The notes beneath the pieces are model-generated. The model searched no databases and had not been told where the DNA came from. It worked only from the letters and a program-made list of their open reading frames with translations. Of a stretch of DNA of 64,000 nt, positions 44,091-52,851 are shown piece by piece. How positions within the stretch are numbered: the first letter of the stretch is position 1; every line of letters begins with the position of its first letter. Source of the DNA: RGIG426 sp045598965 (lineage in GTDB: Bacteria; Bacillota; Clostridia; Oscillospirales; Acutalibacteraceae); NCBI GenBank assembly GCA_045598965.1, contig JAZRVH010000009.1, positions 1-64,000 on the forward strand, written 5' to 3'. A program made the translations under genes and the position numbers.

Positions 44091-44876
44091 ATGACCGTTA
44101 CAAGCCGAGATAACGCCGCTGTGAAACGTGTGCGTCGTTTGCTCGCTGACAGTCACGCTCGTCGGGAAACGGGGTTGTTCGTTTTAGAAGGAGCACGGCT
44201 TTGTGCAGAGGTTTCCGCTTCTGATGTTACGGTGCTGGAGACGTTTATTTCCCCGGATGCCGAGCGTCGTTATCCGACCCAGGTGAAAGCGGTTCGCCAA
44301 AAGGCGGAGACGTGTTACGAGATTTCGAATGCCCTTGCCGCCCAAATCGGTGATACCCAAAATCCGCAGGGACTTTTTTGTGTATGTCGCCGTGCACCGG
44401 ATAAGCTGGGGACGGGAATGCTGCCTTTAGACGGGCGGTATTTGGCTTTAGAAGCGGTGCGGGACCCGGGCAATATGGGAACCATTATTCGCACAGCGGA
44501 GGCATTTGACTTGTCCGGCATTTTACTGTCGGATGATTGCGTGGCACTGGATAACCCGAAAGTTCTTCGTGGAAGTATGGGCGGTGCGTTGCGTTTGCCG
44601 ACCGGTCGGGTGGAAAACCTGTCCGAAAGTATCCGCCTTTTGCGATTGCAGGGGTTTTCCGTCTACGCTTGCGTAGCAGACAGCGATGCCACCCCGATCA
44701 CTGATGTGGAGTTGGGTGACGGCTGTATCTGTGTTATCGGTAACGAGGCCAACGGGCTTTCGGATGAGGTGCAAAGTGCTTGTACCGGTCGAGTGACCAT
44801 TCCGATGCGGGGACGTGCGGAATCGCTGAATGCGGCGGTGGCGGCGTGCCTGACAATGTGGGAACTGCAAAAATAA
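44091..44876 (+). CDS. TrmH/SpoU-family RNA 2'-O-methyltransferase
   Basis: This encodes 261 residues. The N-terminal substrate-binding domain (RETGLFVLEGARLCAE) is followed by the SPOUT domain with EAVRDPGNMGTIIRTA, VIGNEANGLSDEV and IPMRGRAESLNAAVA, the three knotted SAM-binding motifs. Members methylate ribose in 23S rRNA or tRNA; this type, sometimes labelled YsgA or RlmB-like, has no certain target. The ribosome site GAAGGGAG lies before ATG 44091. dprA follows 23 bp after its stop, so an operon TrmH-dprA-topA-dut is likely. Confidence 0.92.
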   Translation: MTVTSRDNAAVKRVRRLLADSHARRETGLFVLEGARLCAEVSASDVTVLETFISPDAERRYPTQVKAVRQKAETCYEISNALAAQIGDTQNPQGLFCVCRRAPDKLGTGMLPLDGRYLALEAVRDPGNMGTIIRTAEAFDLSGILLSDDCVALDNPKVLRGSMGGALRLPTGRVENLSESIRLLRLQGFSVYACVADSDATPITDVELGDGCICVIGNEANGLSDEVQSACTGRVTIPMRGRAESLNAAVAACLTMWELQK

Positions 44877-44899
44877 TCCTAAAAAGGGGAGGTCATGCC

Positions 44900-46135
44900 G
44901 TGGATATTCGTCTGTATTGGATATGGTTGTCGCTCGCATTAAAAGCGGGAAACCCTGCCACGGCTATGCTGCTTCGGGTGCTGGAGCATCCCCGTGCTGT
45001 GTATGAGGCTGACGAAAAGACTTTGCAACAAGCCGGTGCAAAACCGGAGCTTGTGAAACGACTGAAAGCGGTCACCTTGGAGGATGCTAAAAAGGTGCTT
45101 GCCTCCTGCGAAAAAGAAGGAATTTTCGTGCTGACACCGGACGATGCTTTGTATCCTGCTCGGTTGTTGACGTTGTCCGATTTGCCGGTCGTGCTGTATG
45201 GCAAGGGCGATTTTCGAGGCTTGCCGGAGGATTCGCTGGCGATTACTGTGGTGGGCCCTCGGAGCATAAGCCCTGACGGAGCCCGTAAAACCGCCTATCT
45301 TACCGCCGGGTTGGTTGCCGGTGGAGCTACGATAGTGTCGGGTGGTGCCGTGGGCGGCGATGCGGTAGCGATGAAAACCGCATTGGATTGCGGTGGAAAT
45401 CTTATCGTGGTGCAGGCGTGCGGGTTGGATATAAACTACCCGACGGAAACTGCCGAACTGCGGGAACGACTACTAAAACAAGGTGGCGTTCTGTTTTCGG
45501 AATACCCGCCGAAAACCACGGTAGGAAAGGGAACGTTTTTTGTGCGAAACCGGTTGCTGTCCGGCTTGACACTTGGCACGCTTGTACCGGAAGCTCAAGT
45601 ACGCAGTGGAACCCTTATTACAGCTCATGCCGCCCGTGACCAGGGACGAGACGTGTTCGCTGTGCCCGGTGACGAGGTGCTTTGTGCCGGCTGTCACAAC
45701 CTAATCCGTGAGGGAGCGTTGCTCGTTACTCGCAGTACCGATATCCTCTCGGAATATTTACCTGCCTATGCCGCTTCAATGGATTTGGCGGCGGCCTATA
45801 CCGCTGAGGAGGAATTCCGTGCCAAAGCGGTTGAAAAAGAAAAGACGGAAACGCCGCTCCGCCGTTTGTTTAAGAAACGGACGGAGAAAATAAAGAAAAA
45901 AGAACCTACGCCCGCCCAAGAGGAACTGGTGGATATTCCGCTTCCGAACGGTGTATCCGAAGCGGCGGGAACGGTGTATGCGGTGCTTTCGGCACGTCCC
46001 ATGAGTTTGGATGATATTGCCGAATCTGCCGCCCTTTCGCCGGCAACGGTGCTTTCGGCACTTACCGAACTGGAATTGTTTGGTGTGGCACAGAGCTTTG
46101 CCGGTCGACAATATGCAAGGAAAGGAAGAGAATGA
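44900..46135 (+). CDS. dprA: DNA-processing protein DprA (Smf)
   Basis: This encodes about 411 residues. GTG 44900 is chosen because GGGGAGG ends 7 bp before it; the longer frame from 44780 runs inside the methyltransferase gene. DprA protects incoming single-stranded DNA and loads RecA in transformation. Order: an N-terminal helix-hairpin-helix/SAM-like part (residues 1-70), the Rossmann domain with VVGPRSISPDGAR, GTFFVRNRLLSGL, AQVRSGTLITA and FAVPGD, then a C-terminal winged helix. The usual SGGARGID motif reads SGGAVGGDAVAMK here, with the Arg and the following His site changed. It is translationally coupled to topA. Confidence 0.92.
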   Translation: MDIRLYWIWLSLALKAGNPATAMLLRVLEHPRAVYEADEKTLQQAGAKPELVKRLKAVTLEDAKKVLASCEKEGIFVLTPDDALYPARLLTLSDLPVVLYGKGDFRGLPEDSLAITVVGPRSISPDGARKTAYLTAGLVAGGATIVSGGAVGGDAVAMKTALDCGGNLIVVQACGLDINYPTETAELRERLLKQGGVLFSEYPPKTTVGKGTFFVRNRLLSGLTLGTLVPEAQVRSGTLITAHAARDQGRDVFAVPGDEVLCAGCHNLIREGALLVTRSTDILSEYLPAYAASMDLAAAYTAEEEFRAKAVEKEKTETPLRRLFKKRTEKIKKKEPTPAQEELVDIPLPNGVSEAAGTVYAVLSARPMSLDDIAESAALSPATVLSALTELELFGVAQSFAGRQYARKGRE

Positions 46136-48228
46136 TGGCAACATTGGTAATTGTGGAGTCTCCCTCCAAAGCAAAAACCATTCAAAAATATCTCGGAAAC
46201 GGTTATGAGGTGATGGCCTCTAAGGGTCACGTTCGTGACCTGCCGAAAACGTTGCTCGGCGTGGATGTGGATCACGGATTTAAGCCCCGCTATGTGGATA
46301 TTGCGGGCAAGTCCGCTCTTATCCGTGAACTGCGTGAGCACGCCGACCGTGCCGACCGTGTGTTGTTGGCGGCTGACCCGGACCGTGAGGGCGAGGCGAT
46401 TTCTTGGCATCTTGCCAGTTTGTTGGGGGTTAATCTTAACGAAAAAAACCGAGTGACCTTTAACGAAATCACAAAAGGCGGTATCGAGCAAGGTATGGCC
46501 CATCCTCGTGCAATCGATATGGACCTTGTGAATGCTCAGCAGGCTCGTCGAGTGCTTGACCGTATTGTGGGCTATAAAATCAGCCCGTTTTTATGGCGTA
46601 AAATCCGCAAGGGACTTTCTGCCGGTCGTGTGCAATCTGCCACGGTGAAACTGGTGATTGACCGTGAGGAGGAAATCCGTGCTTTCCAAAGCGAAGAGTA
46701 TTGGACGCTGGATGCCTCTTTGGTGTCGAAAGGAAGTCGCAAAGCGTTTCCCGCCAAATTCTATGGCGATAAAAAACAAAAAATCAAGATTGGTGACGGT
46801 GAGCACGCCAACGCCCTTTCAAAAGAGCTGCAATCCGCCACCTACACTGTCGGTGCGGTGAAATACAGCCAGCGTAAAGTCACTCCTGCACCGCCGTTCG
46901 TCACCTCTACGTTACAGCAAGAGGCTAACCGCAAACTGGGGTTTGAGACTCGTCGGACGATGAAAACCGCCCAAGAGCTGTACGAAGGTGTGACGCTTCC
47001 GGAAATTGGGGCGGTTGGTCTTATTACGTATATGCGTACCGACTCCCTGCGTATTTCGGAGGATGCCCGCAAAGAGGGTAACGCCTACATCGAGAAAGCC
47101 TATGGCAAGGAATACTTACCGGAAAAACCCCGGTATTATAAATCTCGCAAGGGGGCACAGGATGCCCACGAGGCGATTCGTCCGTCTACGCCCTCCATTA
47201 CGCCGGCATCGGTGAAGGATTCGTTGACGCCTGACCAATATAAACTGTATAAGTTGATTTGGGAGCGGTTTATTGCCAGTTTGATGGCTGTTTGTGTCCA
47301 AAAAACCTGCCAGGCGGATATTGAGGCGGGAAAATATGTGTTTAAGGCGTCCGGCTACACGGTGGCATTTGACGGATATACCGTTTTGTACGTGGAGGGT
47401 AAGGACGAGGAAGATGAGGAAAATGCTTCGCTTCCCGAGCTTAGCGAGGGAATGGAGCTGAAGCTCAAAGAGCTTACACCCAACCAACACTTTACGCAAC
47501 CGCCGGCACGATTTACCGAGGCTTCTCTTGTTAAAGCAATGGAGGAGAACGGTATCGGTCGTCCATCCACGTATGCTCCGACGATTGGCACGATTTTGTC
47601 CCGTGAGTACATTGAGCGGGCAGGCAAAATCTTTAAGCCCACGGCTCTCGGCGAAGTGACCACGAAATGGATGGAGGAACAGTTCCCCGAAATCGTCGAT
47701 GTCAAATTCACTGCCCAAATGGAAAAACGATTGGATGCGGTGGAAAGCGGCGAAAACGATTGGGTGAAAACGCTGGACGAATTTTACGGTGATTTCAAAA
47801 ACCGTTTGCAAGCCGCCGAGGGAACGCTTTCGGGTGACCGCATTAAGGTGCCGGAAGTGGAGACGGACGAGGTGTGCGAGTTGTGTGGTCGCAAAATGGT
47901 GATTAAAGCCGGTCGGTTTGGCAAATTTCTTGCCTGCCCCGGATATCCGGATTGCAAAAACACCAAGCGACTTGTGGAAAAGACTGCCGGTGTGTGTCCG
48001 AAGTGCGGCGGTACGATTTTGGCGAAAAAATCCCGCAACGGACGCCGATTCTTTGGCTGTTCTAATTATCCGAAATGCGACTTTGTATCGTGGACCGAGC
48101 CCAGTGGCGAGGTTTGCCCCAACTGCGGTAAAACACTGTTTGTGAAAAAGGGTAAGGTGGAAAAACTGTTCTGCCAGACCGAGGGATGCGGCTTTACGAA
48201 AACCGTGCAAAAGACGGAGGATGCGTAA
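46132..48228 (+). CDS. topA: DNA topoisomerase I (type IA)
   Basis: This 698-residue enzyme relaxes negative supercoils. It has the TOPRIM domain with VIVESPSKAKTI and DPDREGEAISWHLA, the catalytic tyrosine near residue 300 in GLITYMRTDSLRIS, and the DNA gate. Three C-terminal four-cysteine zinc fingers follow (CELCGRK to CPGYPDC; CPKCGG to CSNYPKC; CPNCGK to CQTEGC). ATG 46132 overlaps the dprA stop; ATG 46135 immediately follows and is equally possible. The dprA-topA order is common in Firmicutes. Confidence 0.97.
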   Translation: MMATLVIVESPSKAKTIQKYLGNGYEVMASKGHVRDLPKTLLGVDVDHGFKPRYVDIAGKSALIRELREHADRADRVLLAADPDREGEAISWHLASLLGVNLNEKNRVTFNEITKGGIEQGMAHPRAIDMDLVNAQQARRVLDRIVGYKISPFLWRKIRKGLSAGRVQSATVKLVIDREEEIRAFQSEEYWTLDASLVSKGSRKAFPAKFYGDKKQKIKIGDGEHANALSKELQSATYTVGAVKYSQRKVTPAPPFVTSTLQQEANRKLGFETRRTMKTAQELYEGVTLPEIGAVGLITYMRTDSLRISEDARKEGNAYIEKAYGKEYLPEKPRYYKSRKGAQDAHEAIRPSTPSITPASVKDSLTPDQYKLYKLIWERFIASLMAVCVQKTCQADIEAGKYVFKASGYTVAFDGYTVLYVEGKDEEDEENASLPELSEGMELKLKELTPNQHFTQPPARFTEASLVKAMEENGIGRPSTYAPTIGTILSREYIERAGKIFKPTALGEVTTKWMEEQFPEIVDVKFTAQMEKRLDAVESGENDWVKTLDEFYGDFKNRLQAAEGTLSGDRIKVPEVETDEVCELCGRKMVIKAGRFGKFLACPGYPDCKNTKRLVEKTAGVCPKCGGTILAKKSRNGRRFFGCSNYPKCDFVSWTEPSGEVCPNCGKTLFVKKGKVEKLFCQTEGCGFTKTVQKTEDA

Positions 48229-48747
48229 ATGAGTAACCAAGGTTTGCCTGTGATTGCAGAGTTTTCCAAGGTGTCGGACGAGCGTTTTGAAGCGGATTTT
48301 GCCGATGCTTTCCCGACGGCGGATGTGAATGCCGCCAAAGCGGCGATAAAACTTCCGGTGCGTGCTACGGCAGGGTCAGCGGGATATGATTTTGTTATAC
48401 CCTGCGACTTGACGCTTGCTCCCGGTGAGACGGCGAAAGTGCCTACCGGCATTCGTGCGAAAATTGCGGACGGATGGGTGCTGTGTGTGTTTCCTCGCAG
48501 TGGGCTCGGGTTTAAGTACCGCCTGCAACTGGACAACACGGTCGGCATTATCGACAGTGACTATTATGGCTCGGACAACGAGGGGCATATTTTTATTAAA
48601 ATCACCAACGACGGAAAAGCGGATAAGACGCTGACTTTGAAAGCCGGCGACGGATTTGCCCAGGGGATTTTCCTCCCGTTTGGCGTGACGAAGGACGATG
48701 CCGCTACCGCTAAACGCAACGGCGGATTTGGAAGCACATCGAAATAA
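48229..48747 (+). CDS. dut: dUTP diphosphatase
   Basis: This 172-residue trimeric enzyme makes dUMP and keeps uracil out of DNA. All five motifs are readable: AGSAGYDF, PRSGLGFKY, GIIDSDYYG with the catalytic Asp, GDGFAQGIF and RNGGFGST at the C-terminus. The first 40 residues are a little longer than in most dUTPases. ATG 48229 immediately follows the topA stop, so it is the end of the topA unit, and a bidirectional terminator comes next. Confidence 0.95.
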   Translation: MSNQGLPVIAEFSKVSDERFEADFADAFPTADVNAAKAAIKLPVRATAGSAGYDFVIPCDLTLAPGETAKVPTGIRAKIADGWVLCVFPRSGLGFKYRLQLDNTVGIIDSDYYGSDNEGHIFIKITNDGKADKTLTLKAGDGFAQGIFLPFGVTKDDAATAKRNGGFGSTSK

Positions 48748-48756
48748 GGCATAAAG

Positions 48757-48797
48757 AAAAACCACCCGATGGAAATGTTCCACCGGGTGGTCTTTTT
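48757..48797. terminator. Bidirectional terminator between dut and the CD1247 gene
   Basis: ACCACCCG (48761-48768) pairs with CGGGTGGT (48784-48791), with inner pairs TGGAA/TTCCA, and is flanked by A and T tracts. It serves two convergent genes. Confidence 0.85.
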
Positions 48798-48805
48798 GTT
48801 TTGAA

Positions 48806-49270
48806 TTATTTTTCTTCGCCGCAGCAATCGCAACCCTCGTCGCCGCAATCGCACTCCTCGATATCAAACTCGAGGTTTTGACCGCAGTTGGGGCAGACGA
48901 TAGCACCCTCCAAAAGGGTTTCCTCGTCCACTTCGAAGTCGGCATTGCAAGCCGGGCAGGTGACCTCGTAGAACTCCTCTTCGTCACCACAGCCGCAATC
49001 GCAGTCACAATCGCAATCGCAACCGCAGCCACAGCCACAGCCGTCCTCATCGTCGTAGAGGTCATCTTCCACGGCGGCGAGGTCTTCGTCGATTTCGTCC
49101 ACTTGGGCAGAGAGCTCCGCCAACGCATCGTCGATATCCTCGATATCGAAAGCGATGTCGGAAAGAACGTCCAAAATCTTAAGGGTCAATTTGTCGGCGT
49201 CTTTGTCCTCGGAGAGTTTCATACCCTCGGCAAGGCCTTTGAGATACGCCACTTTTTCGCTGGTAGTCAT
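48806..49270 (-). CDS. CD1247-type zinc protein with a cysteine dipeptide run
   Basis: This encodes about 154 residues. ATG 49270 is 8 bp after GGAGG; the frame extends six codons upstream. The N-terminal MTTSEKVAYLKGLAEGM matches the CD1247 N-terminal domain of clostridia. An acidic helix follows, then nine cysteines alternating with Gly or Asp (GCGCGCGC then DCDCDCDCGCG), then a zinc ribbon with CPACNADF and CPNCGQNL, and a last cluster with five cysteines. There are 18 Cys in all. The alternating run is not a normal zinc-ribbon element and could bind several soft metal ions. It is 42 bp downstream of efp. Confidence 0.82.
   Translation of the reverse strand: MTTSEKVAYLKGLAEGMKLSEDKDADKLTLKILDVLSDIAFDIEDIDDALAELSAQVDEIDEDLAAVEDDLYDDEDGCGCGCGCDCDCDCDCGCGDEEEFYEVTCPACNADFEVDEETLLEGAIVCPNCGQNLEFDIEECDCGDEGCDCCGEEK
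48988..49042 (-). repeat. Hexanucleotide repeat coding Cys-Gly and Cys-Asp
   Basis: On the plus strand near-identical units CAATCG, CAACCG and CAGCCA follow each other at 6-bp steps. They encode the alternating Cys-Asp and Cys-Gly run of the CD1247-type protein. Such a repeat can slip in steps of two residues without frame loss. Confidence 0.75.
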
Positions 49271-49312
49271 AGTAAGCTCCTCCTTCAAAAAAGAATTCAG
49301 ACAAAGGTTGTC

Positions 49313-49870
49313 TTAGGCACGCTCCATGTATTCACCGGTGCGGGTGTCGATACGAATCATTTCACCCTCGTCGATGAACAGCGGGACACGAACCTCAGCA
49401 CCGGTCTCAAGCGTGGCCGGTTTGGTGGCGTTGGTAGCGGTGTCGCCTTTGAAGCCCGGGTCGGTCTGGGTGACCTGGAGTTCCACGAAGTTCGGGGGCT
49501 CCACGCCGAACACGTTGCCTTTGTAGGAAGCAACACGGCAGACCATATTCTCTTTCACGAAACGGAAGTTGTCGGAGAGAACGTCTTTGTTCAGCGGGAC
49601 GAGCTCGTAGGAATCGGGGTCCATAAAGTAGTAGAGATCGCCGTCGTTATAAGAGTATTCCATCTCTTTACGCTCGACGAAAGCGGTCGGGAATTTGTCG
49701 TTCGGGTTGAACGTTTTCTCGATGATGGCACCGGAGATTACGTTGCGAATCTTGGTGCGGACAAAAGCGGCACCTTTGCCGGGTTTGACGTGTTGAAATT
49801 CCACAATTTGGAACACGACGCCGTCCATATCAAACGTAACGCCGTTGCGGAAATCGCCTGCAGAAACCAT
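49313..49870 (-). CDS. efp: Elongation factor P
   Basis: This 185-residue factor binds between the P and E sites and helps the ribosome past proline runs. It has the three-domain length and the domain I loop HVKPGKGAAFVR with Lys32 at the tip, the site that is modified or left bare in different phyla. The C-terminal RIDTRTGEYMERA is standard. GGAGGA precedes ATG 49870 and it has its own promoter. Confidence 0.97.
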   Translation of the reverse strand: MVSAGDFRNGVTFDMDGVVFQIVEFQHVKPGKGAAFVRTKIRNVISGAIIEKTFNPNDKFPTAFVERKEMEYSYNDGDLYYFMDPDSYELVPLNKDVLSDNFRFVKENMVCRVASYKGNVFGVEPPNFVELQVTQTDPGFKGDTATNATKPATLETGAEVRVPLFIDEGEMIRIDTRTGEYMERA

Positions 49871-49902
49871 AGTTTTAGTCCTCCTATAAACCTATTTTCT
49901 CT

Positions 49903-49931
49903 ATTTTACCGTATTTTTATGTTTTTTGCAA
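49903..49931 (-). promoter_or_regulatory. Sigma-A promoter for efp
   Basis: On the minus strand TTGCAA (49931-49926), 17 bp, TAAAAT (49908-49903), 33 bp before the efp start. It lies in the gap after the M24 peptidase gene. Confidence 0.78.
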
Positions 49932-49948
49932 GAGGTATTTACCGAAAA

Positions 49949-51019
49949 TTACACAATGAGCAAACTTTTTTTCGATTTTATGAGGTTTTCGTAGCCGTTT
50001 TCGTTGACAAGAACCATATCTTCAATGCGAACGCCGCCAACTTTGGGAAGATAGATTCCCGGTTCAACCGTCACCACGTTGCCGATTTCCAAAACCTTGT
50101 CACCGGCACGGGGAGAAAGGTTCGGCGATTCGTGAATTTCAAAGCCGACGCCGTGGCCTGTTCCGTGGCCAAAATACTCACCGTATCCGGCGGCAGTAAT
50201 CACATCACGTGCGGCTTTGTCTACCTCTGCACAGCGGACACCGCTGTGAATAGAGGCGAGGGCGGCGAGCTGAGCGGAAAGCACTACGTCATAAATCTCT
50301 TTTTGTTTTTCCGAGATACCGCCGAGGGCAACGGTGCGTGTCATATCCGCATGAAGTCCGCCCACGACCGCACCAAAATCAAAGGTGACAAGATCCCCTT
50401 TTTGAAGTTTGCGGTCAGAGGGAACGGCGTGGGGACAAGAGCCGTTTTCGCCGGATGCTACAATGAAATCGAAGGAGACGCCCTCGGAGCCGTTTTTGCG
50501 TAAATACATCTCGAGATCCAACGCCACTTCCCGTTCGGTGCGTCCTATGTCAAGACGGGTGAGAATATACGAAAAACCGTCATCTGTCAACGCACCGGCG
50601 ACCTTGAGACATTGAAGCTCCTCGTCGGTTTTGATTCGACGTTCCTGCTCGATGGCGGCATCTAATCTGCCGTCGGTGCAAAGGGTTGCTACGTTGTCAA
50701 GGGCGGTTTTCAGCCGTTTTTTGTCGGCAACAGTCATCGTTTCTGTTTCAATGAGGAGCGTGTCCAGTGCGTGTTCTCCCAAAAAAGCGGCAATGCTTTC
50801 ATATAGTCTTGTTAAAAGTGAGCAGGGCATTGTCTTGACGGCTTTTTCGCCTGCTTCAATATAGCGGGAGTCTAACAGACAGACGGCATCGTCGGCACAG
50901 AGCAAGATTGCCCCATCGTCCGCCAAAAAGCCGGACAACCAGTGACGGGCAGCCGAGGAAGTGATGAGGGCGGCTTCGCCGGTGTTCAGTGTTTTTTGGA
51001 GTTTCTGAACGTGGGTCAT
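49949..51019 (-). CDS. M24 family Xaa-Pro peptidase
   Basis: This 356-residue protein has a creatinase-like N-terminal domain and a pita-bread C-domain. Metal ligands are seen in DFGAVVGGLHADMTR (two Asp), HGTGHGVGFEIHE (His), VTVEPGIYLP (Glu) and VRIEDMVLV (Glu). It removes N-terminal residues before proline or splits Xaa-Pro dipeptides in the cytoplasm. ATG 51019 overlaps the stop of the endonuclease IV-like gene. In many Firmicutes this gene stands directly before efp, as here. Confidence 0.93.
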   Translation of the reverse strand: MTHVQKLQKTLNTGEAALITSSAARHWLSGFLADDGAILLCADDAVCLLDSRYIEAGEKAVKTMPCSLLTRLYESIAAFLGEHALDTLLIETETMTVADKKRLKTALDNVATLCTDGRLDAAIEQERRIKTDEELQCLKVAGALTDDGFSYILTRLDIGRTEREVALDLEMYLRKNGSEGVSFDFIVASGENGSCPHAVPSDRKLQKGDLVTFDFGAVVGGLHADMTRTVALGGISEKQKEIYDVVLSAQLAALASIHSGVRCAEVDKAARDVITAAGYGEYFGHGTGHGVGFEIHESPNLSPRAGDKVLEIGNVVTVEPGIYLPKVGGVRIEDMVLVNENGYENLIKSKKSLLIV

Positions 51020-51882
51020 AGCTGTGCCTCCTCAAAAAGTGTCATAAGGGTTTTGGCATCTCGTGTTTGGGTTCCTGCCGACTCGCACACGAAGGTGGGT
51101 GTCCAATGACGAGCGGTCACCGCTTGCATCAACGGGGCGGGCTCGGGGCCAAACAAGGTATCCTCAAAGGTCAGGTGGCGTTTTTCGCCGCCATCGGTAT
51201 ATTCGATTTTCGAGAAATGGGAATGGAACTGTCGTGCCCGTTCGACACCTAACGCATTTTCGAGCGTGTCCAAAATGGCGTCATAATCGGCTTTCGAAGT
51301 GATTCCGCCGTGGGTGCGTGCGTTGAGATGGCCGAAGTCGATACACGGCAAAAAGCGTTCATCCACCGCACAGAATTGCATAACTTCTGCGAGGTTTCCG
51401 AGCTGGTTGATTTTTCCCATGGTTTCGGGGCAAATATGTACAAAGTCGAGTCCGGCATCGTCCAAAGCGGCTTGAGCACGGGCGAGCGTTTCGCAGGCGA
51501 GAGCGGTGGCACCCTCTCGGGTAAGACCGCCGAGTCCGCCGGGATGAACGACGATGCGGTCACCACCCAAACGGGCAACCGCATCGGCACTGTCTAAAAT
51601 ATAGCGGATGCTGTTATCCCGCTTTTTCGGGTCATCGCTGGCAAGCGAGATGAAGTACGGGGCATGAAGCGATAATTGCACATGATGGGCAACGGCATTC
51701 ATCCGCAAAGCGGCGGCGGTATCGTCCGATAAGCGGACGCCACGACCGCACTGGTATTCATACGCATTTAAGCCGAATGAAGCGGCAAATGCGGGCATTT
51801 CGGCACTGTGTTTATAGCCGGCGGCGGCAAAGTCATCGCAATTGCCGGCGGGTCCGAAACGGGCGATGAGTTCATTTGACAT
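51016..51882 (-). CDS. Endonuclease IV-like TIM barrel protein
   Basis: This encodes 288 residues. The pattern of metal-site motifs follows endonuclease IV (Nfo): LSLHAPYF, VVHPGG, CPETMGK, CIDFGHLNAR, FHSHFS and a late FVCESAGT, which give His, His, Glu, Asp/His, His and Glu. Endonuclease IV cuts 5' to abasic sites in base excision repair. The sequence also fits the wider xylose-isomerase-like family, but presence of the full ligand set argues for a nuclease. It has GGAGG before ATG 51882 and is coupled to the M24 gene. Confidence 0.78.
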   Translation of the reverse strand: MSNELIARFGPAGNCDDFAAAGYKHSAEMPAFAASFGLNAYEYQCGRGVRLSDDTAAALRMNAVAHHVQLSLHAPYFISLASDDPKKRDNSIRYILDSADAVARLGGDRIVVHPGGLGGLTREGATALACETLARAQAALDDAGLDFVHICPETMGKINQLGNLAEVMQFCAVDERFLPCIDFGHLNARTHGGITSKADYDAILDTLENALGVERARQFHSHFSKIEYTDGGEKRHLTFEDTLFGPEPAPLMQAVTARHWTPTFVCESAGTQTRDAKTLMTLFEEAQL

Positions 51883-51894
51883 ACCGCAACCTCC

Positions 51895-52404
51895 TTACAG
51901 GCGTTCCGGGTGTTTGTTTCGAAAACGGCGTAAAATGCCCTTTTCAAAATGACGTTTCAGCATAATGGTGGGGCGATTGGTTTCGAGCTCAATAGGCATT
52001 AACAAGAGCATTTTTACTCCCGCCAGTTTGGAACCGAGCACATCGGTAAACACTTGGTCGCCGATGGCGATGCATTTTTTAAGGGGGAGTCCCAGCCGTT
52101 TGGCTCCACGCCAAAAACCGATGGGCGAGGGCTTGCACGCAAGGGACACCGCATCTAACCCGATTTTATTTGTAAACGGCAACACACGCTTGGCGAACCC
52201 GTTAGAGACAACGGTGAGCTTAAAACCCTCTTGTTGCATCATAGCAAGCCAGTTCGCCACGTCGTCGGATAGCTCCTGACTATGAAATTTGGTGAGGGTG
52301 TTGTCCACATCCAGCAAAATCCCCTCAACACCGAGAGAGCGGAGATCGTCGGGGGTGACGAGCTGGATTCGTTCACGAAGCAGTGTCGGGTAAAAAATCG
52401 ACAT
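51895..52404 (-). CDS. yqeG: YqeG-family HAD phosphatase
   Basis: This encodes about 169 residues from ATG 52404, 7 bp after AAGGAG. HAD motifs are LLDVDNTLT (nucleophile Asp), VVSNGF (motif II), a Lys in ACKPSP and IGDQVFTDVLGS (motif III/IV). YqeG is related to phosphatidylglycerophosphate phosphatases such as GEP4; this reaction is plausible but not shown. It lies between the rpsU terminator and the endonuclease gene, 12 bp from the latter. I see no clear promoter, so read-through from rpsU may help. Confidence 0.88.
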   Translation of the reverse strand: MSIFYPTLLRERIQLVTPDDLRSLGVEGILLDVDNTLTKFHSQELSDDVANWLAMMQQEGFKLTVVSNGFAKRVLPFTNKIGLDAVSLACKPSPIGFWRGAKRLGLPLKKCIAIGDQVFTDVLGSKLAGVKMLLLMPIELETNRPTIMLKRHFEKGILRRFRNKHPERL

Positions 52405-52452
52405 AGAGTAACTCCTTCCTCGCCGGATTGACAAAAAACGGCGGGGCAGATA

Positions 52453-52486
52453 AAAAAGCGGGCAAGATAACTTGCCCGCTTTTTAT
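52453..52486 (-). terminator. Terminator after rpsU
   Basis: AGCGGGCAAG (52457-52466) pairs perfectly with CTTGCCCGCT (52471-52480) over a 4-base loop; A and T tracts flank both sides, so it can act in both directions. Confidence 0.9.
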
Positions 52487-52492
52487 GCGTGA

Positions 52493-52669
52493 TTATTTGA
52501 ACTTTCTTTTGCGGGCGGCCTCGGATTTTTTCTTACGGCGAACCGAAGGCTTCTCGTAATGTTCTCTTTTGCGAACTTCAGCGAGCACACCGGAGCGAGC
52601 ACAGGATTTTTTCCAGCGACGCAGGGCACTATCGAGGCTTTCGTTCTCTTTAACTCTAACTTCAGACAT
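52493..52669 (-). CDS. rpsU: 30S ribosomal protein S21
   Basis: This 58-residue basic protein starts MSEVRVKENESLDSALRRWK, typical of S21, and ends in a lysine/arginine helix. ATG 52669 follows GGGAGGG by 9 bp; upstream in-frame codons are ignored. It has its own promoter and terminator and so forms a separate unit between leuS and yqeG. Confidence 0.96.
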   Translation of the reverse strand: MSEVRVKENESLDSALRRWKKSCARSGVLAEVRKREHYEKPSVRRKKKSEAARKRKFK

Positions 52670-52728
52670 TCTATGTTTCCCTCCCCTCAATTTTGGAAAG
52701 GCGGTAATTTCGCCACATAACAAAAGAC

Positions 52729-52757
52729 AGTATACCGCAAAAAACTTGTTTCGTCAA
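52729..52757 (-). promoter_or_regulatory. Sigma-A promoter for rpsU
   Basis: On the minus strand TTGACG (52757-52752), 17 bp, TATACT (52734-52729). The rest of the 180-bp gap after leuS has short inverted repeats but no clear terminator. Confidence 0.8.
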
Positions 52758-52851
52758 GAGATTTATTGAACTTTCCCGACAAAAACGTGGGAATTTTTAC
52801 GTTTTTTGTCAAAAACGTTTGCAGGCAGCTTCTCAAAAAAGAGGAATGCTC

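Noticed and set aside
48878..50503. A 541-codon plus-strand frame across CD1247, efp and the M24 gene
   Set aside because: It runs opposite three recognised genes and has no ribosome site or domain.
52770..52851. A terminator after leuS in the inverted repeats TTCCC/GGGAA and ACGTTTTT/AAAAACGT
   Set aside because: Stems are short and there is no T tract on the minus strand after them.
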